Positions 23,943 through 36,195 of a DNA stretch of 64,000 nucleotides are shown one piece after another. The notes beneath the pieces are model-generated. The model had not been told where the DNA came from. It did no database searches and saw only the letters and a program-made list of their open reading frames with translations. The translations under genes and the position numbers were made by a program. The number at the start of each line of letters is the position of its first letter. The first letter of the stretch is position 1. The stretch lies in NCBI GenBank assembly GCA_027886185.1, contig WOAB01000837.1:806001-870000 (forward strand). The letters run 5' to 3'. This stretch comes from Rheum nobile. Taxonomy: Eukaryota > Streptophyta > Magnoliopsida > Caryophyllales > Polygonaceae.

Positions 23943-26738
23943 ATGGTTCACACCCGTGCTACTAATAATCTACCTCTAGTTTTTGATCCATAAATCGAAA
24001 GAACTTTTCTTCAAGCTCGCAGGGCTGCGATTTTGCTACTTCAGGAAACTGATACGATGGCTGATCGTGTTACTCTAGAATCTTTGATAGCTCCTAACTT
24101 GGAGCAACCAACTCGTGCTGTGCAATTCCCTGCCCTGGGTGATGGGGTTAAATTTGAGCTCAAGACAAGAGTAGTCCATTTACTCCCGAAATTCAGTGGA
24201 ACCCCGCTTGAAGATCCCATTCAACACCTGGATGAATTCCTTGAGGTCTGCACCAGTATGAGGCCATCTGATATTACTGAAGATCAGATGAGGTTGAGGG
24301 TATTTTCTTTTTCTCTGAAGGACTCAGCGAAGGACTGGTATCATTCTTTACCGCCAGGAAGCATCACTACTTGGGTAAATTTGAAGAAGGTGTTTCTTGA
24401 CAAATACTTTCCAGCTATCAAGTCTAATCAGCTCAAGAAGAAGATATGCAACATAGAACAACTGTCTAATGAGTCTCTCTATGAATATTATGAGCGCTTC
24501 AAGAAACTGGTGAAGAGTTGTCCCTACCATGGTTACGAAAAGCATGATCTGATTCTCTATTTACATGAAGGACTCCGTGAAGATGATCGTCGAATGGTGA
24601 ACTCTTCATGTGGTGAAAATATTCTGAAGAGGACTTATGAAGAGGTCCTAGAGATATTTGCTACTCTGGCAGATGACTCTAGGCAGTACAGTGGGAGAGG
24701 TTCCCAGAGCTTGGTCGTTGCTAATTCTCAGTCTAAGATTGATCAGGCTGATTTTGATGTGTTGAAAGAGGAGGTGAGGCGTCTGAAGCTGAAAGGTACG
24801 CCTCAGCAGGCTAAGGCCTGTGAGATTTGTCATGACGATTTGCACCCTACTGATTCGTGTCCTACTCTACAAGAGGAGGTGAATGCAGTGGGAGATTATC
24901 AACAGCGGCCCAGGCATGATCCTTACTCTAGTACGTATAATCCTGGCTGGAGAGATCATCCCAATTTCAGATGGAGAGACCCAGAGCAAAACCAACAGCA
25001 GGGCAATCCTCAACAGCCTAGACAGCCGTATGTGTCAAGACCACAGGGGCAGAGTTTGAATCCTTCATCGTCTGTGGAGGATATGATGAAGATGATGATG
25101 TAGTGCAACATGAACCTTAGTGAGAATGTTGTCAAGTTGACCAAGAGCCACATACGGTTCCAGGAAAGTACACAAGCTAGCATTCAGAACCTGGAACGAC
25201 AATTTGGTCAAATCTCTCAAGTGGTAAATAAACTGGCCGCAAAGGATTCCGGTAAACTTCCATCTCAAACGGAAGTGAACCCGAACATAAGGAATGTCAG
25301 TGCTATGACTCTGAGGAGCGGGAAGAAGTTTGAGGAAGATAAGCTTGAGTGCAACGAAAAAGAACACGAGAATTTGGAGCAGAACAGTGACGGCGACCAC
25401 CGTGAAAACGGTGACCGCCACGAGACACACGGCGACCGCCGTTTAATGGAAGCTGCTCTCGACCCGGAGAAAGAAAATCACGGCGACCGCCATGAAAATT
25501 ACGGCGACCGCCGTGACGGTGATAATATTCTCGGAAATTCTGATGACAATCACGGCGACCACCGCGAACCACACGGCGCCCGTCGCCCCTCGGATAGCGA
25601 AGTTGAAGCTGAGAAAGAGTATGTACCGCCAATTTTTCCTGAGTGGAAACCCGTTGCACCATTCCCATCTGCATTGAAGCGTACTAAGCCACTCGCGCAG
25701 GACAAGGACATGTTTGAGATGTTCAGAAACGTTGAGGTCAACATGCCTCTCCTAAATTTGATCAAGTCTGTCCCTCGTTATGCCAAGTTCCTGAAGCAGA
25801 TGTGCACCACAAAGAGGAATCAGGACAGGAACAGCAAGAAGAAGGTCAAGGTAAGCGAGCATGTATCTGCTATTTTTCAAAAGCGCTTACCTAAGAAGTG
25901 TGGCGACCCAGGTATGTTCACCATCCCAGTCACTATTGGAGGTACCAAGTTCCCCAAAGCTATGTTAGATTTGGGTGCTTCCATTAATGTATTACCCTCA
26001 TCTCTTTGTGAATTCTTACGTTTAGGGCCCATGCATGATACTAATATTTCCATTCAGTTAGCTGATATATCTAGTGTGCGTCCTTTAGGAATTATGGAGG
26101 ATGTTTTGGTAAAGGTTGGTGATCTTACTTTTCCTGCTGACTTTTATGTGCTCAAAATGGATCATGATATGCATGCAGCCCCTATTCTGTTAGGGAGACC
26201 CTTCTTGAAAACTGCAAACACTAAGATCAACGTGAGTACTGGTTCCTTAACTATGGATTTTGATGGCCAAACCATTAATTATAACATCTATGAAGCCATG
26301 AAATCCCCTGCTGATGCCCATTCTTTGTGTGCAATTGATATCCCTGAGCCTGTGGTGCAAGATGTTTTTGATGAGGACCACCTAGATGACACACCACCTA
26401 TTGTTGATTCTAGCTTGGATATTGCTATATCTACTAACTTGCAGGAAGGTGTTGATGAGTGGGACGCTTGCTATAAGCTCCCTCCAGAGCTTCCAGGTAA
26501 ATCACCTTTGCTGCTAACTCCGAGCGAGAAGCTCGCTCCCTCTTTGGTGCAGGTCCCTGAAGTTAAGGTTAAACACCCCCCGGATCGATCTACGCATGGG
26601 GTAGACGCAACCAAGAAGGTCAAGATGGAGAAGCCGCTGAAGAGGAAGCATGGTCCAAGGTTCAAACCTTTCCATGACTGGTTCAGAAAGGAGGTATGGA
26701 TTAAGAAGGTTCCTAAGGAACCTGACGATATGGATTGA
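23943..26738 (+). pseudogene. Athila-type gag-aspartic protease of element B, two in-frame stops
   Basis: The family start (ATG at 23943, MVHTRATNNLPLVFDP) is followed at codon 17 by TAA (23991); reading then continues from MADRVTLESLIAPNL (24057). Gag core: DWYHSLPPGSITTWVNLKK and SCPYHGYEKHDLILYLHEG; then CEICHDDLHPTDSCPT and YNPGWRDHPNFRW. A single TAG at 25101-25103 separates this from the downstream frame, which is the same phase. That part has a coiled-coil-like region (SIQNLERQFGQISQVVNKL), a linker of HGDRR-type repeats made by GC palindromes (25391-25585), and the protease with LDLGASINVLPSSL and a family-typical LLGRPFLKTANTKINVS. Apart from the stops the frame is open for about 930 codons. 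Whether the TAG is a mutation or a readthrough site is not decidable here. Confidence 0.85.
25391..25585. repeat. Cluster of CGGCG-NN-CGCCG palindromes in gag-pro of element B
   Basis: About seven copies of ACGGCGACCGCCGT (arms ACGGCG/CGCCGT, two-base centre) or close variants, in frame, encoding repeated GDR-H/R motifs. More copies lie in the 3' region at 26921-27050. Confidence 0.85.
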
Positions 26739-28350
26739 GGTTGTTCGAGTAGTATGTCGAGCCAACTACATGAACTAAGGCGCTGTTCGGGAGGCAACCC
26801 GATGTTAGGTAGTCTATTTTCTTTCCCTTAGTCTTTATTCAGTTGTTTTTCTTTTTGTTTTTCCTTTCTGTGTTGAACTAACCTGCAGGAAGCGCGAAAA
26901 AAAAAAAACGAAAATGGTGTTCACGGCGCCCGCCGCAAACCTTACGGCGACCGCCGTAAATGCCCCGCCAAGCAAGTTGGCTACGACCTCAAAACGGCGA
27001 CCGCCGCAATTACGGCGACCGCCGCACCCCTCACGGCGACCGCCGCATTTTCGCAGGTAAATAAAAAATTTAAAAAAAAAAAAATATTTAAAAATCGAAA
27101 AAAGAAAAAAAAAATCGAAAAAAATGGGCCCCAAAAAAACCTTAAACGGGGAGCAAAAGATGAAAATAAAATACCCCGAAAAGACCTTAAACGGGGAGAA
27201 AAAATCAAAAAAAAAACAGTCAAAAAAAAAAAAAATTTACCCAACTGTCCAGATTCTCCACGGAGAGGTGCGCATCATGTTGCTAACGGAAGATTACATT
27301 CACCCTACTTTTACTTGGCAACGATGATGACCCTGCAGTCGACAGCTGGAGAGGAGGTACACCAGGGCCCAACCACGATGACATCTGGGCCCATTTTTGA
27401 AGGCCTTGCAACCCCGTTCCCTTGATTGACCACTATTCACCAGAGTGGTTCCTTATGGTTGTATGGTAGGAATTGATGGAGTCGAAGGCCGTGCTGCCCT
27501 GATTTCCTACATTACCACTACTCACCAGTGGTTTCTTATGGTTGCACGGTAAATGAAGATAATGGCGTTCATGCCAGACATCCAGGACATGAGCTTTTAT
27601 GACTACACCGCCAGCAACAAGGAAGTGTCCAAGCCAACTCGGCAACGTTGTGAGTTATTTTTGCTTTTCCCTGTGCTTTATTCTTTTGTCTTTCATTACA
27701 TTGAGGACAATGCAATGTTTAAGCATGGGGTGGGGTTTTATACTTGCTACGCTGCTGAGGAGAAAAATGAAAAAAATAAAAAGAGCCAAAAATTTGAAAA
27801 AAGGCTATCATTGAAATCCTGGGATAGGTCGAAAACCCGAAAGGGCGGCCTAGGCAATAAGCAGGTGGTTTGGACCAGTATTAGGCTGGGGTAATATGAG
27901 GTCAAGAGTGACGTGAGCTTATGTGAGCACATCTATTGAAAAATGAAATGAGTGGCTTGGTGAAAACCCGAAAGGGCGCCTTGGCAAAACGAGCGAAAAA
28001 GAAGAAGAGTGATTTTAGGATTTCTCATTGTTCTTGGTGAGGCGTCATAAGAAGAGGAGTCAAAGAAGGATTGTCGGGTAGGTCACTCTGGGAGACATAA
28101 GGAGCAATAGATGGAGGTTAGGATTAGAGGTTACTCACACTATTGGATGTCCGGGTTTAGCTTGGGGAAAGTACTCTGCTTGCCCCTTAAGCTTGTTGTG
28201 TTGTGAATGAGATTGGTGCTAGGAGCTTGGCAGGGGTTAGATGACTCTTAGTTGGAGGATATGCTTCCTGAGACCTTGGATGCTATATTGGAGGAGTAGA
28301 CTCTTTATTAGTTACTCGAGGACGAGCAAAGGTCTAAGCATGGGGTGATT
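26739..28350 (+). other. 3' non-coding region of element B
   Basis: Begins with the Athila-typical phrase GCTGTTCGGGAGGCAACCC. Then come the palindrome cluster at 26921-27050, A-rich tracts with CTTAAACGGGGAG twice, and the conserved GAGGACAATGCAATGTTTAA block at 27700-27730. A second version of that block, GAGGACGAGCAAAGGTCTAA, runs into the polypurine tract at 28317-28350. No ORF of family significance. Confidence 0.7.
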
Positions 28351-29708
28351 TGATAAGCACTACTTTGTAGGGCTTAAGTAAGAGTCATTAGAGGTTTTAT
28401 TGGTGCCATTCGGGTAGATTTAAACACATTCATGTGCATGGCGTTTGGGGGCGAAGTTTGATAATTAATTAAAAGCCATGTGTGTGATGGGCCAAATTGG
28501 AGGAAAGAAAGGCCCAAGTGAATAAAGGCCCAATTGGAGGAAGAAAAGCCCACGTGAAATGCCGAAGAATGGAAAGCTGGAGAATTGAATTCAATTGGAT
28601 GATGACACCGCGTGACATCAGCGAAGGAAAATTGTGGATTTGCTGCTTGAATTGGATGGGTCGAGATGGTGTGGGCCGCCTTTGCTGCTGAATTGGAATT
28701 GGGCGGTGATGCTTTGCTAGAGAGAAGTGGCCCACGTGGAAGACGCGTGAAGCAGCGAGCTGCTCGCGGGAATTGCGAGAATGCTTGCGGGATTAATTTC
28801 CTGTTTTAGTTTATTTAATTATTCTTGTTTTATTAATTCGTTTTTAGGTTAATTTAGATTTTTATTTCCTTTAGTATATTAGGGTAGAGAAAAGGCTTGT
28901 TTGCCTATCATCCATCATCTTTTTCTTTGAACCCTAATTTCCCTTTCTACGTTATGAAGAACTAAGCCTCCCTGGCTTAGTCAGACGCTAAAGCTTTCAT
29001 TTGGATTAAGTTGTGAGATTCTTGTTCTTAATCTATTGCATGGTTTTTATCTTTCGCTTGCTTAAGTTGCTTATGATTGATATTGATAATCTCTATTTGG
29101 ACGCATCTAGGGTTTGTTGTTATTGATCTATTGCTAGATCTAGATTGTTACTGGTTGAGCATATCTATTTCAGAGTAGCAACTGCATCGTACTAGTATCT
29201 GGTTGTGCTAGTCTTATGCAGAAGAGAACTGATTTACATTCTAGGATAATATCTGGTTGTTTTATGCTAGAATTGTATCCAACTATATTCCTATCCGTAA
29301 CGCTGCTGTTAAACTGAATCTTGATAGTTTCAGGATTGTTTAATTAGTTAGTGCTAATAGTATCTGGTTGTGCTATTAGTTATATCTGAAAAGGAATTGG
29401 AATCACCATTGCATGAGATTTTGAATGAGTATCTATGATCAACTTGTCATACGAATAGTGGATGTTGTTTGACTAAGTGATTTTCCCCATTACTGAATCC
29501 ATCACATCTAGTTGTTTACTTTTGCATGCTTAGATTAATTAAAACTCACAAAACCCCCCTTTGGTTACTTTAAATTGACATACATATTGCATAATGCGAT
29601 AGACTTTGTTTCCCTGTGGATTCGACCCTTACTTACCTAGGACTACGTTTTAGGGTTTGTTTGGATACTTTGCATAGTAGGAATTAGAACGGCAAATTCA
29701 TGTTATCA
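28351..29708 (+). repeat. 3' LTR of element B
   Basis: 1358 bp, differs from the 5' LTR at about 26 positions by eye. Directly followed by the CATGC duplication and transposase coding sequence. Confidence 0.9.
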
Positions 29709-32212
29709 CATGCGCACAGGGAATTTGGTCAACTTGGAAGACGTTGCAGTAGCAGGTTCGAGCATGCAGATTTACCAAGAGTGTAGTTCCATTGGCATGC
29801 ACTTGAAACTCATATTGATTTAGCCTACTCACAACCATTGTCAATGATTTCAAATAATTACCTTCTAGCTCAATACAAACTGTCGGGGTCAGAATATCCA
29901 CATGTCCCTCTCCCTTAAATCGCCTGTCACAAAACCAATTACTCGTGACATTCAGTATACCATCAAGCAACCCAATCAACGGCATTAGATGCGGGCCCAA
30001 TAAGCGACTATTCACGGATTCTGCGTTGTTGGACGTCATAATGTTGAATCTGTTTGCGGGCATATGCGACCTTGTCCACGCTTCAAATCCAACACCCCTG
30101 AGGTACGTACCGACTGTAGGAGACTGGTTGCAAAGTCTTGCAAATTCACGATTAAAGTCCTGTTTGGTGTACACTTGATTTGCCTTTTGGTACAGAATCC
30201 ACAAGTCATTTCTTTTAAACCTCGTCTTCACGTTACCCCATAGGTGAAGTGTGCAACAACCATGCTTTGCGAAGATATAGCGCTCTCTTAAACCTTTGTA
30301 TATACTTCCATGACGGTCAGACACAAATACGAGGTCATGATCGTCGGCAACAACAGAGCGTAGGTGTCGGAAGAAATACGACCATGAACTATCATTCTCG
30401 CTGTCAACAACAGCAAAAGCCACTGGATATATTTGTCTGTTTCCGTCTTGTGCCACTGCAACTAGAAGTGTGCCTCTGTACTTTGATCCTAGATGGGTAC
30501 CATCCACAGTTATGACCTGCAGTAGTTGTCAATCAGCTCTACAATGTCATGTATCGATTTGACAATAGAATCGGGGAACGTGACAAGATGGAAATATACC
30601 TTTCTTAAAAACTGCATTCCATTGCGCCAAGCACCCAAGATGATGAAACAATACTTGAATCGACGATTAGAGTCTACTTCAAAATGTGTGACTGTCCCTG
30701 TATTCATCCTTTCGAGCTTGTACATGTATCCATGAATCCTATTGTAGCTTTCTTCATCTGTGCCTCTTATCCTGTCAATGGCGGTTAAACGTGCTCTGTT
30801 TGCCTTGTCGTAACCAACTGCCACTCCCATTTTCTTCATGTTGTCTTGAATTTCGGCAGCACGAGGTCCGGGACATATACCGGCTGTGTTAAATCTGTAA
30901 CAGGATTGTATATGTAACATGCTAAGGTTAGTTCATATACATGCTCATATATGATCGTACTGACAGGATTGTTTACTTACCTTGACATAATATGGTCAGC
31001 AATTACGCTTGAACTTGCATGTCTGTGGTAATTATGCTTTAGCTTCATGCCACATGTATGTTGTCCACAATACTTCCTTACTTGAAACAATCCTGTGCTG
31101 CCAAGAGCGGTCCCACGACAAAAAAATGTGCAACTAGGATCAATGCACCTTACCACATATAACTTCTTATCAGACTTATGGACGTGCATCTGGAAGCGCC
31201 TCTGTAATGCCATCAAGGATAAACGATCCTTAAGATCCTTCTTGCAATTGAAATGTTCTTCAACTTTTATTTCCAAATTATTGCCGCTCACCCCATTATC
31301 CTCCATTGGCTCATCCAATTGCCTTTTACACAACCGTTTGCTACGATAGTACTCGGCTTCAATCTGTTGTAGAACTTCCTCATCAATGTCTATGAATAAG
31401 TTTTCGACTTCATTAGTGTCATCCAACAATGTCCCTTCTTCAACATACTCCTCAACATCATCCTCAAACTCATCCTCAAGGTCATCCCAATCAAAATCTC
31501 GCCCAACGTCTTCCCCATAATCACTCCCATCAGTTTCCGAGTCTGCCTCAGATTGGCTCACCAAGTCAACTATTTGTACTTCCCCATTGTTTACACGACA
31601 AATTTTTGGTTTAAGTTCATACATGTCACAATCAACGATATCCCGTAAAGCTTCAGTGGGATAATTGTCACTTACCATATTGCTCTTGTCGGATTTGGTA
31701 CGATCAGTGACAGGATGGCGACCTACCACAGCCTCGGGCTCTGCCTCTTGAGTTTGTGTTAATGGTGGCGGAGTCAGACACGCTGTTATGTCCTCTTCAT
31801 CACTTCTACTTGGATGGCAACCTACCACAACCTCTGGCTCTTTGTTTCCCTTCTTTTTCATACTCGCATATAACTCGATAGGCCAAATGTTATCGTGCGA
31901 GTGTGCGTTCAAACACTTCAACGCACCAAGGTCCTCGTCATCTTTGACATCGATTGGTTGTGCCAGTGGTTTCCACGGTGACATATATTTTATCTCTATT
32001 TCATCTATCTCGTCAATGCATTTAATCTTCTCAGCTAACTTTTTCCTGAGATTTGAGTAATTCATATCTGCATACAAAAGAAGTCTTGTTGTCATTGTGA
32101 TCCCATCAAAAACCCACTTGTTTCCCTTACATGTCCATTCACTACCTGTTTTCAGAGTCAAGTAGTATGATGTTGAACCTGTTACACGAAGAAAAAGCAA
32201 ACACAAGTTCAA

Positions 32213-32810
32213 TAGTTTATTAGGGCCAAACGGGGACCCCCGAATGATAATGCCCTAACACCGACATTAAAGGGTAAGCAAGACCACAAAAGATTTTACT
32301 GTAAAGAAGAATAGGAATCTGAACGTGAAAGTCAGAACTCACCCATTATTAAACTTCTTCTATTCCAAAGACATTGAAGACGATGCACAATCTATTTTGA
32401 AGCTTTGTGGATTTAAGGTCTTGGGGTGTTACAGAAGTTTTGTGCAGGTTTACAGGTTGGGTTATGCTTGGATAACAATCCCTAACACGTGGGTAAAGGG
32501 GTAGAAATTGGAGGGAAATTTTAGAGGAAAAACAGAGGTTTTCCCTCTAAGTGTGTACTACATTTTCAGAGGTCATATCAGGTGAATAGTTATGAAGCAA
32601 TATTGAACAAAAAAAGCTAAATAAACCTCAGCGGGGACCGTCGACCATTCCTTCTCATTTTGCCTCAACAATCCCTAAACCCTCTCTGCGCCGAACTTGA
32701 AGGTAACCCTCTTTGTTTATTGTGTGATTTTCACACTGGATCAGTAAGCAAGCATGTATCACTTCTTTTTTGCTGGAAATCTTTCTTTGTTTCTGCAGTA
32801 CTCGAGTACA
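32213..32810. other. Divergent promoter region between transposase and coiled-coil gene
   Basis: The unresolved first exon of the minus-strand transposase should lie here. On the plus strand, an untranslated exon ending ACTTGAAG before GTAACC (about 32703) and an acceptor TTTCTGCAG (about 32798) suggest a leader intron for the gene starting at 32811. Confidence 0.45.
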
Positions 32811-33224
32811 ATGTCATCCATCGACACCTCAAGTTATCAAAGCGGGGACCCCCACAAATATGAACATCCACCTTCATCTCCTACACCTTCTCAATTAGAG
32901 GAGAAGTTGCAAGACGAGTTAGACATGTTGCTAACGAATAGCCCACGTTCCAACATGTTGGGTGAAATAATCACACGCCTACGTACTGAGATACATGAAC
33001 TTGGACAGAGAATCATGGAACTCAATACAACTGAGATGCAATTCGATCATGCAATTTGGCGACTAAATGCAAGGGTGGCAGAACTTGAAGCTGAAAACAA
33101 GGCACTACACTCCCAGAAAAACTTCAGAAACCATGTAATAGTTCCTATTTCTGCGTTTGGTGCTGGTGTGATTCTAGGGATTAGTGCTTTCAACATTTGT
33201 AATCGAGCATGTAGGCATGGTTGA
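32811..33224 (+). CDS. Small coiled-coil protein with C-terminal transmembrane segment
   Basis: 137 codons from ATG at 32811, placed just after a strong 3' splice site, so the leader probably contains an intron. Residues about 28-100 are heptad-like and highly charged (QLEEKLQDELDMLL, RLRTEIHELGQRIMEL, RLNARVAELEAENKAL), predicting a coiled coil. Residues about 108-128 are hydrophobic (VIVPISAFGAGVILGISAF), followed by a short Cys/Arg tail (NICNRACRHG), as in tail-anchored proteins. The first 25 residues are Ser/Pro-rich. I do not recognise a named family. The frame is intact although its neighbours are decayed, and the gene is arranged head to head with the transposase. It could be captured host sequence or a functional accessory protein of the MULE. 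Confidence 0.65.
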   Translation: MSSIDTSSYQSGDPHKYEHPPSSPTPSQLEEKLQDELDMLLTNSPRSNMLGEIITRLRTEIHELGQRIMELNTTEMQFDHAIWRLNARVAELEAENKALHSQKNFRNHVIVPISAFGAGVILGISAFNICNRACRHG

Positions 33225-33506
33225 GGATGAATTGACTATGAAGTATGTACCTTATGACTTTGATTTTTTATGTAAGAGGATTAATTTTATTTTCGAATAG
33301 TTTTAGAAAGCATGGTTGATTCTACATGTCATATTGCCAAAATATTAATGTCGACACTACACACACCGACAATTACCTTACTAGAATAGTTGTCAACTGG
33401 ATACTATCATTACATTCCTACAATATTGTAGTGTGGGCTACCATTACATGTCTATAAAAAGGATAGTTGTCAACTGGATGCTATCATTATATTACTAGAA
33501 TCACAA
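33225..33506. other. Short non-coding spacer
   Basis: Holds two copies of TAGTTGTCAACTGGAT.CTATCATTA at about 33388 and 33464. The helicase relic ends at 33507. Confidence 0.5.
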
Positions 33507-36195
33507 CTACCTACTCACAACCTCCTCATGCACGAAGAATGCACAACCTTCATAGGCGCTATTTAAAACACAATCCTTTAGGATTTCTTGCCAGTTCCAA
33601 TCCTGTCAAAGACCAAAAACACGGTAGTTAATCAACCTTGTTAATCCTGTCAATGACCAACAACAATGACCAACTCTTAGGATTTTTTTACCGGGAATTA
33701 CCTTTTCTAAAATATAAGGGTTTCCAACTATAATAAGCAATGATCGGGCACAAGTCAGGGCAAAATTTAACCTCTTCGGGTTGCTCATATATCCCATGCG
33801 GAAAGTCCTATCATATTCATCGTGGTTAGCGGTCGATCTGACGGTTGACAGGATGATCACTTCCTTTTCTTCACCCAGAAAAATCTCAACCCCGCCAATC
33901 TCAATATCCTTCATACGTAGAGACATGAGAGCCTTCCTTATCTTTAGTACTTGTTGTGGGAAAGGGGTAATAATCCCGATGTCTTGCTCAGGCACATTCC
34001 TTCTTATCAGCCTCTGTACGAGCTCAACCACCTTGCTAGCTTCAATCCTATTAAACCATGATGGGCTGCCCTTTTCCCTCTCATCAAAGCCTTGGATGCC
34101 ATAGAACATGAAAGGGAAGTTCCTATTGGGAAGCATATCAACCCAAGGTAAGAAACATGTCTTACTATCTTCTCGGTATGGCCTCAATGCTCCAGTATAA
34201 AATAGTCTTGAAGGAACATTGACAATAGCAGGGTGGCTCCGGTAATTGTTCAACAACATTGTGACATAATTACGATCCCCTGATCTGTAAACTTCAAAGT
34301 CCAACAGCCTCTCTAGAAAAGATCTTCCCAAACCATAAGCCTCAGCTTGCTTTGAATAAATATCAGGCCCAAGTTGTTTGGGATCACCACAAAGAACAAT
34401 AACTATGTTTTCTTCTATGAGGGTTGATATGGGGATCATTGTCTCTGGCTCTGAAACTTGGCTTGCATCATCTAAGATGATGTGGGAGAAGTGGCCACGG
34501 TTAACCCTTTCAGCATGATAGAGGTAAGATGCACTCGTGTATGTCGTTATTATTATCTTGTACATGCGGAGTGCATCTCGAGAAGGGCAAGTGAAGAAAC
34601 CAGCACTGTAGGTGCAGAACCTCAACAATGAAGCGTTTATTTTTTGTAAGGGACGATGTATGGCATTCAACCTATAAATATCTTCCTCCCTAAGTGAAGG
34701 ACACTCACCAAGGATTTTCTCTAATATGTGATCTGCCGCGCAATTTGAATAAGCACATACCATTATATGAGAATCACGTTGTATAGAGTTGTAGGATCAC
34801 CTCCACCAGTGTTTTTGTCTTTCCTGTTCCCGGGGGTCCATAAATCACATAAGGAGCTCCTCCTCTGCAGCCTAAAATTAAGCGAACGACATTTTTTTGG
34901 TCCTCATCAAGATGAAGTGAGATAGGCACAAAATTGTTGGTTATAATCCTCCGTTTTGACTGATACTCATGGGGAAAGAGGAAGTTTTCATGTAATGCCT
35001 CTGCAGATAGAATGGCTTCATGAAGCTTACGGAAATTTGCCCCGTTGAACACAAAACAGATTTCATACGCATTGCTATCTATATGCCTTTGGTAAAATTC
35101 ATCATTAAATTGCAATAATAATTCATCAGCCTCAACACGGTCGATCAAGCCCTGTTCAAAGAACATTAGCAAGTTCAACATGAGAACATAACATTGACAA
35201 TGATAATTCGTGCAATTTCATAATTCATACCGACAATAGTATATTACACTTTGACAAAAAACATAAGATACCTAACATTATTAACATACCTGATGGACAG
35301 AATATTCTCCATAAACATTCACCACATCTCCACTGACAACTGAGGGCCTTCTTTCACCTACTCCTGGCACTTTAAGTGCTACAAGTCTGACATTATACCT
35401 TTGTCTCAAAGTAACAAACTTCATATTATAAGCTTTGACATACTCCTGTAAACAAATATATAAAAAAATTCATTCAACAACTTGGTACTACGACATAACG
35501 ATGCCATTTAGCTATCCCCTCAGTCCCCCAACCCCCATACATAGAAAACATAACACTTACCATAATCAGAAGTTCTTCCATCCCTAACAACTCATTGAAA
35601 TACGACACATAATTTTCCTCTGTTAAGCCTTGTAAGACCAATTCAGGGATTTCCTCAAACTCTATCGCTTTCCTGATCTGTGTTGGTATGTTATATGGTC
35701 TCTGAGGTGCCAAAGCTTTGGATACCTCATCTCCAGCCAAGAGGAAGACAAGTCGTTCAATAATCCCCTGATCAGTTTGGATATGCAGTATAGATGTGAA
35801 AAGGCCAATCTCCTTGGGCACACAAGACATCCATATAGTCAAGCTACCATGTGAGTTCAAATTTCGTTCCTCCATATCAAAACAAGGGACAAAATCCTCC
35901 TCGGGTATGTCATCTGGCTGGCCAGATGGAGGTTTCATCAATGACAACACAAATGAATGTTCAGGATTTGAAGCATAAATCTTCACACCCCAAAGTAAAA
36001 TATATTCATCTGTGGTGTTTTCTATGGTGAATGACGCCACGGCAACCTCGTTCACAGGAACCGATTGAGGCTTTCCTCCAGCGAATGGAAACGACACAGA
36101 CACCATGACAGGACCCTCCTCAGTTGGCGATGATGTTGTGACTGAAGGAACATCGATGAAGCCAACCTCTCCCTTGTCTCCAATGGTGGAGTATT
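33507..36195 (-). pseudogene. SDE3/MOV10-like RNA helicase, degenerate, lacking the C-terminal tail
   Basis: Minus-strand exons: about 36195-35561, 35445-35290, 35151-33702, 33602-33507. The order and wording match plant SDE3 (a UPF1-like SF1 helicase of RNA silencing): an N-terminal beta domain (DKGEVGFIDV, IYASNPEHSF), Walker A YGPPGTGKTKTLVE, and RecA-2 motifs (GIITPFPQQVLKIRKAL, EKEVIILSTVRS). Defects: TAA at the fourth codon, and a frameshift at about 34775 after QLYTT. Motif II reads DDAS where SDE3 has DEAG, the QFQG motif reads IFLG, and motif VI reads ALTCA where VTRA is expected. The last exon stops soon after the helicase core, so the GW/WG tail by which SDE3 contacts Argonaute is absent. 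Inactive as an ATPase as it stands. Confidence 0.8.

Larger units (their letters stand above)
22506..29708 (+). mobile_element. Element B: non-autonomous Athila-like retrotransposon inside the transposase
   Basis: A complete LTR element, 7203 bp, with CATGC on both sides (22501-22505 and 29709-29713). The LTRs are 22506-23863 and 28351-29708, both 1358 bp, starting TGATAAGCACTACTTTG and ending CTGTTATCA/ATGTTATCA. I counted about 26 differences by eye (about 2%), so it is young. A degraded Athila-type primer site (ACGCCGTTGCCGGGGAG) follows the 5' LTR, and the polypurine stretch GCATGGGGTGATT precedes the 3' LTR. It codes for gag and protease only; pol is absent, as in elements A and C, so it depended on a helper. 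Confidence 0.92.
22190..32179 (-). pseudogene. MURA-type Mutator transposase, interrupted by element B
   Basis: Minus strand. Exons: 32179-30981, 30894-30600, and a last exon 30516-29709 plus 22500-22190 that is continuous once element B and one CATGC copy are removed (1119 bases, in frame). The first exon lies upstream and was not resolved. Order of domains: long acidic N-terminus, MuDR N-terminal region (DRLSLMALQRRFQMHVHKSD with Cys/His in VRCIDPSCTFFCRG), then the MULE DDE core with Asp in TVDGTHLGSKY, Asp in FVSDRHGSI and Glu in NNAESVNSRL. After that come a SWIM-type finger (CYCNVFQVDQIPCAH), an AT-hook-like GRPRKKR and a CCHC knuckle (CGSCGAVGHNSRNC). All key residues are present, so the gene was probably active until the insertion. 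Catalytically it would cut at the MULE terminal repeats. Confidence 0.85.

Noticed and set aside
26835..27244. Hydrophobic open frames on the minus strand
   Set aside because: They arise from A-rich tracts (Phe runs when read in reverse) in the non-coding region of element B; the same happens at 53023-53211 in element C.
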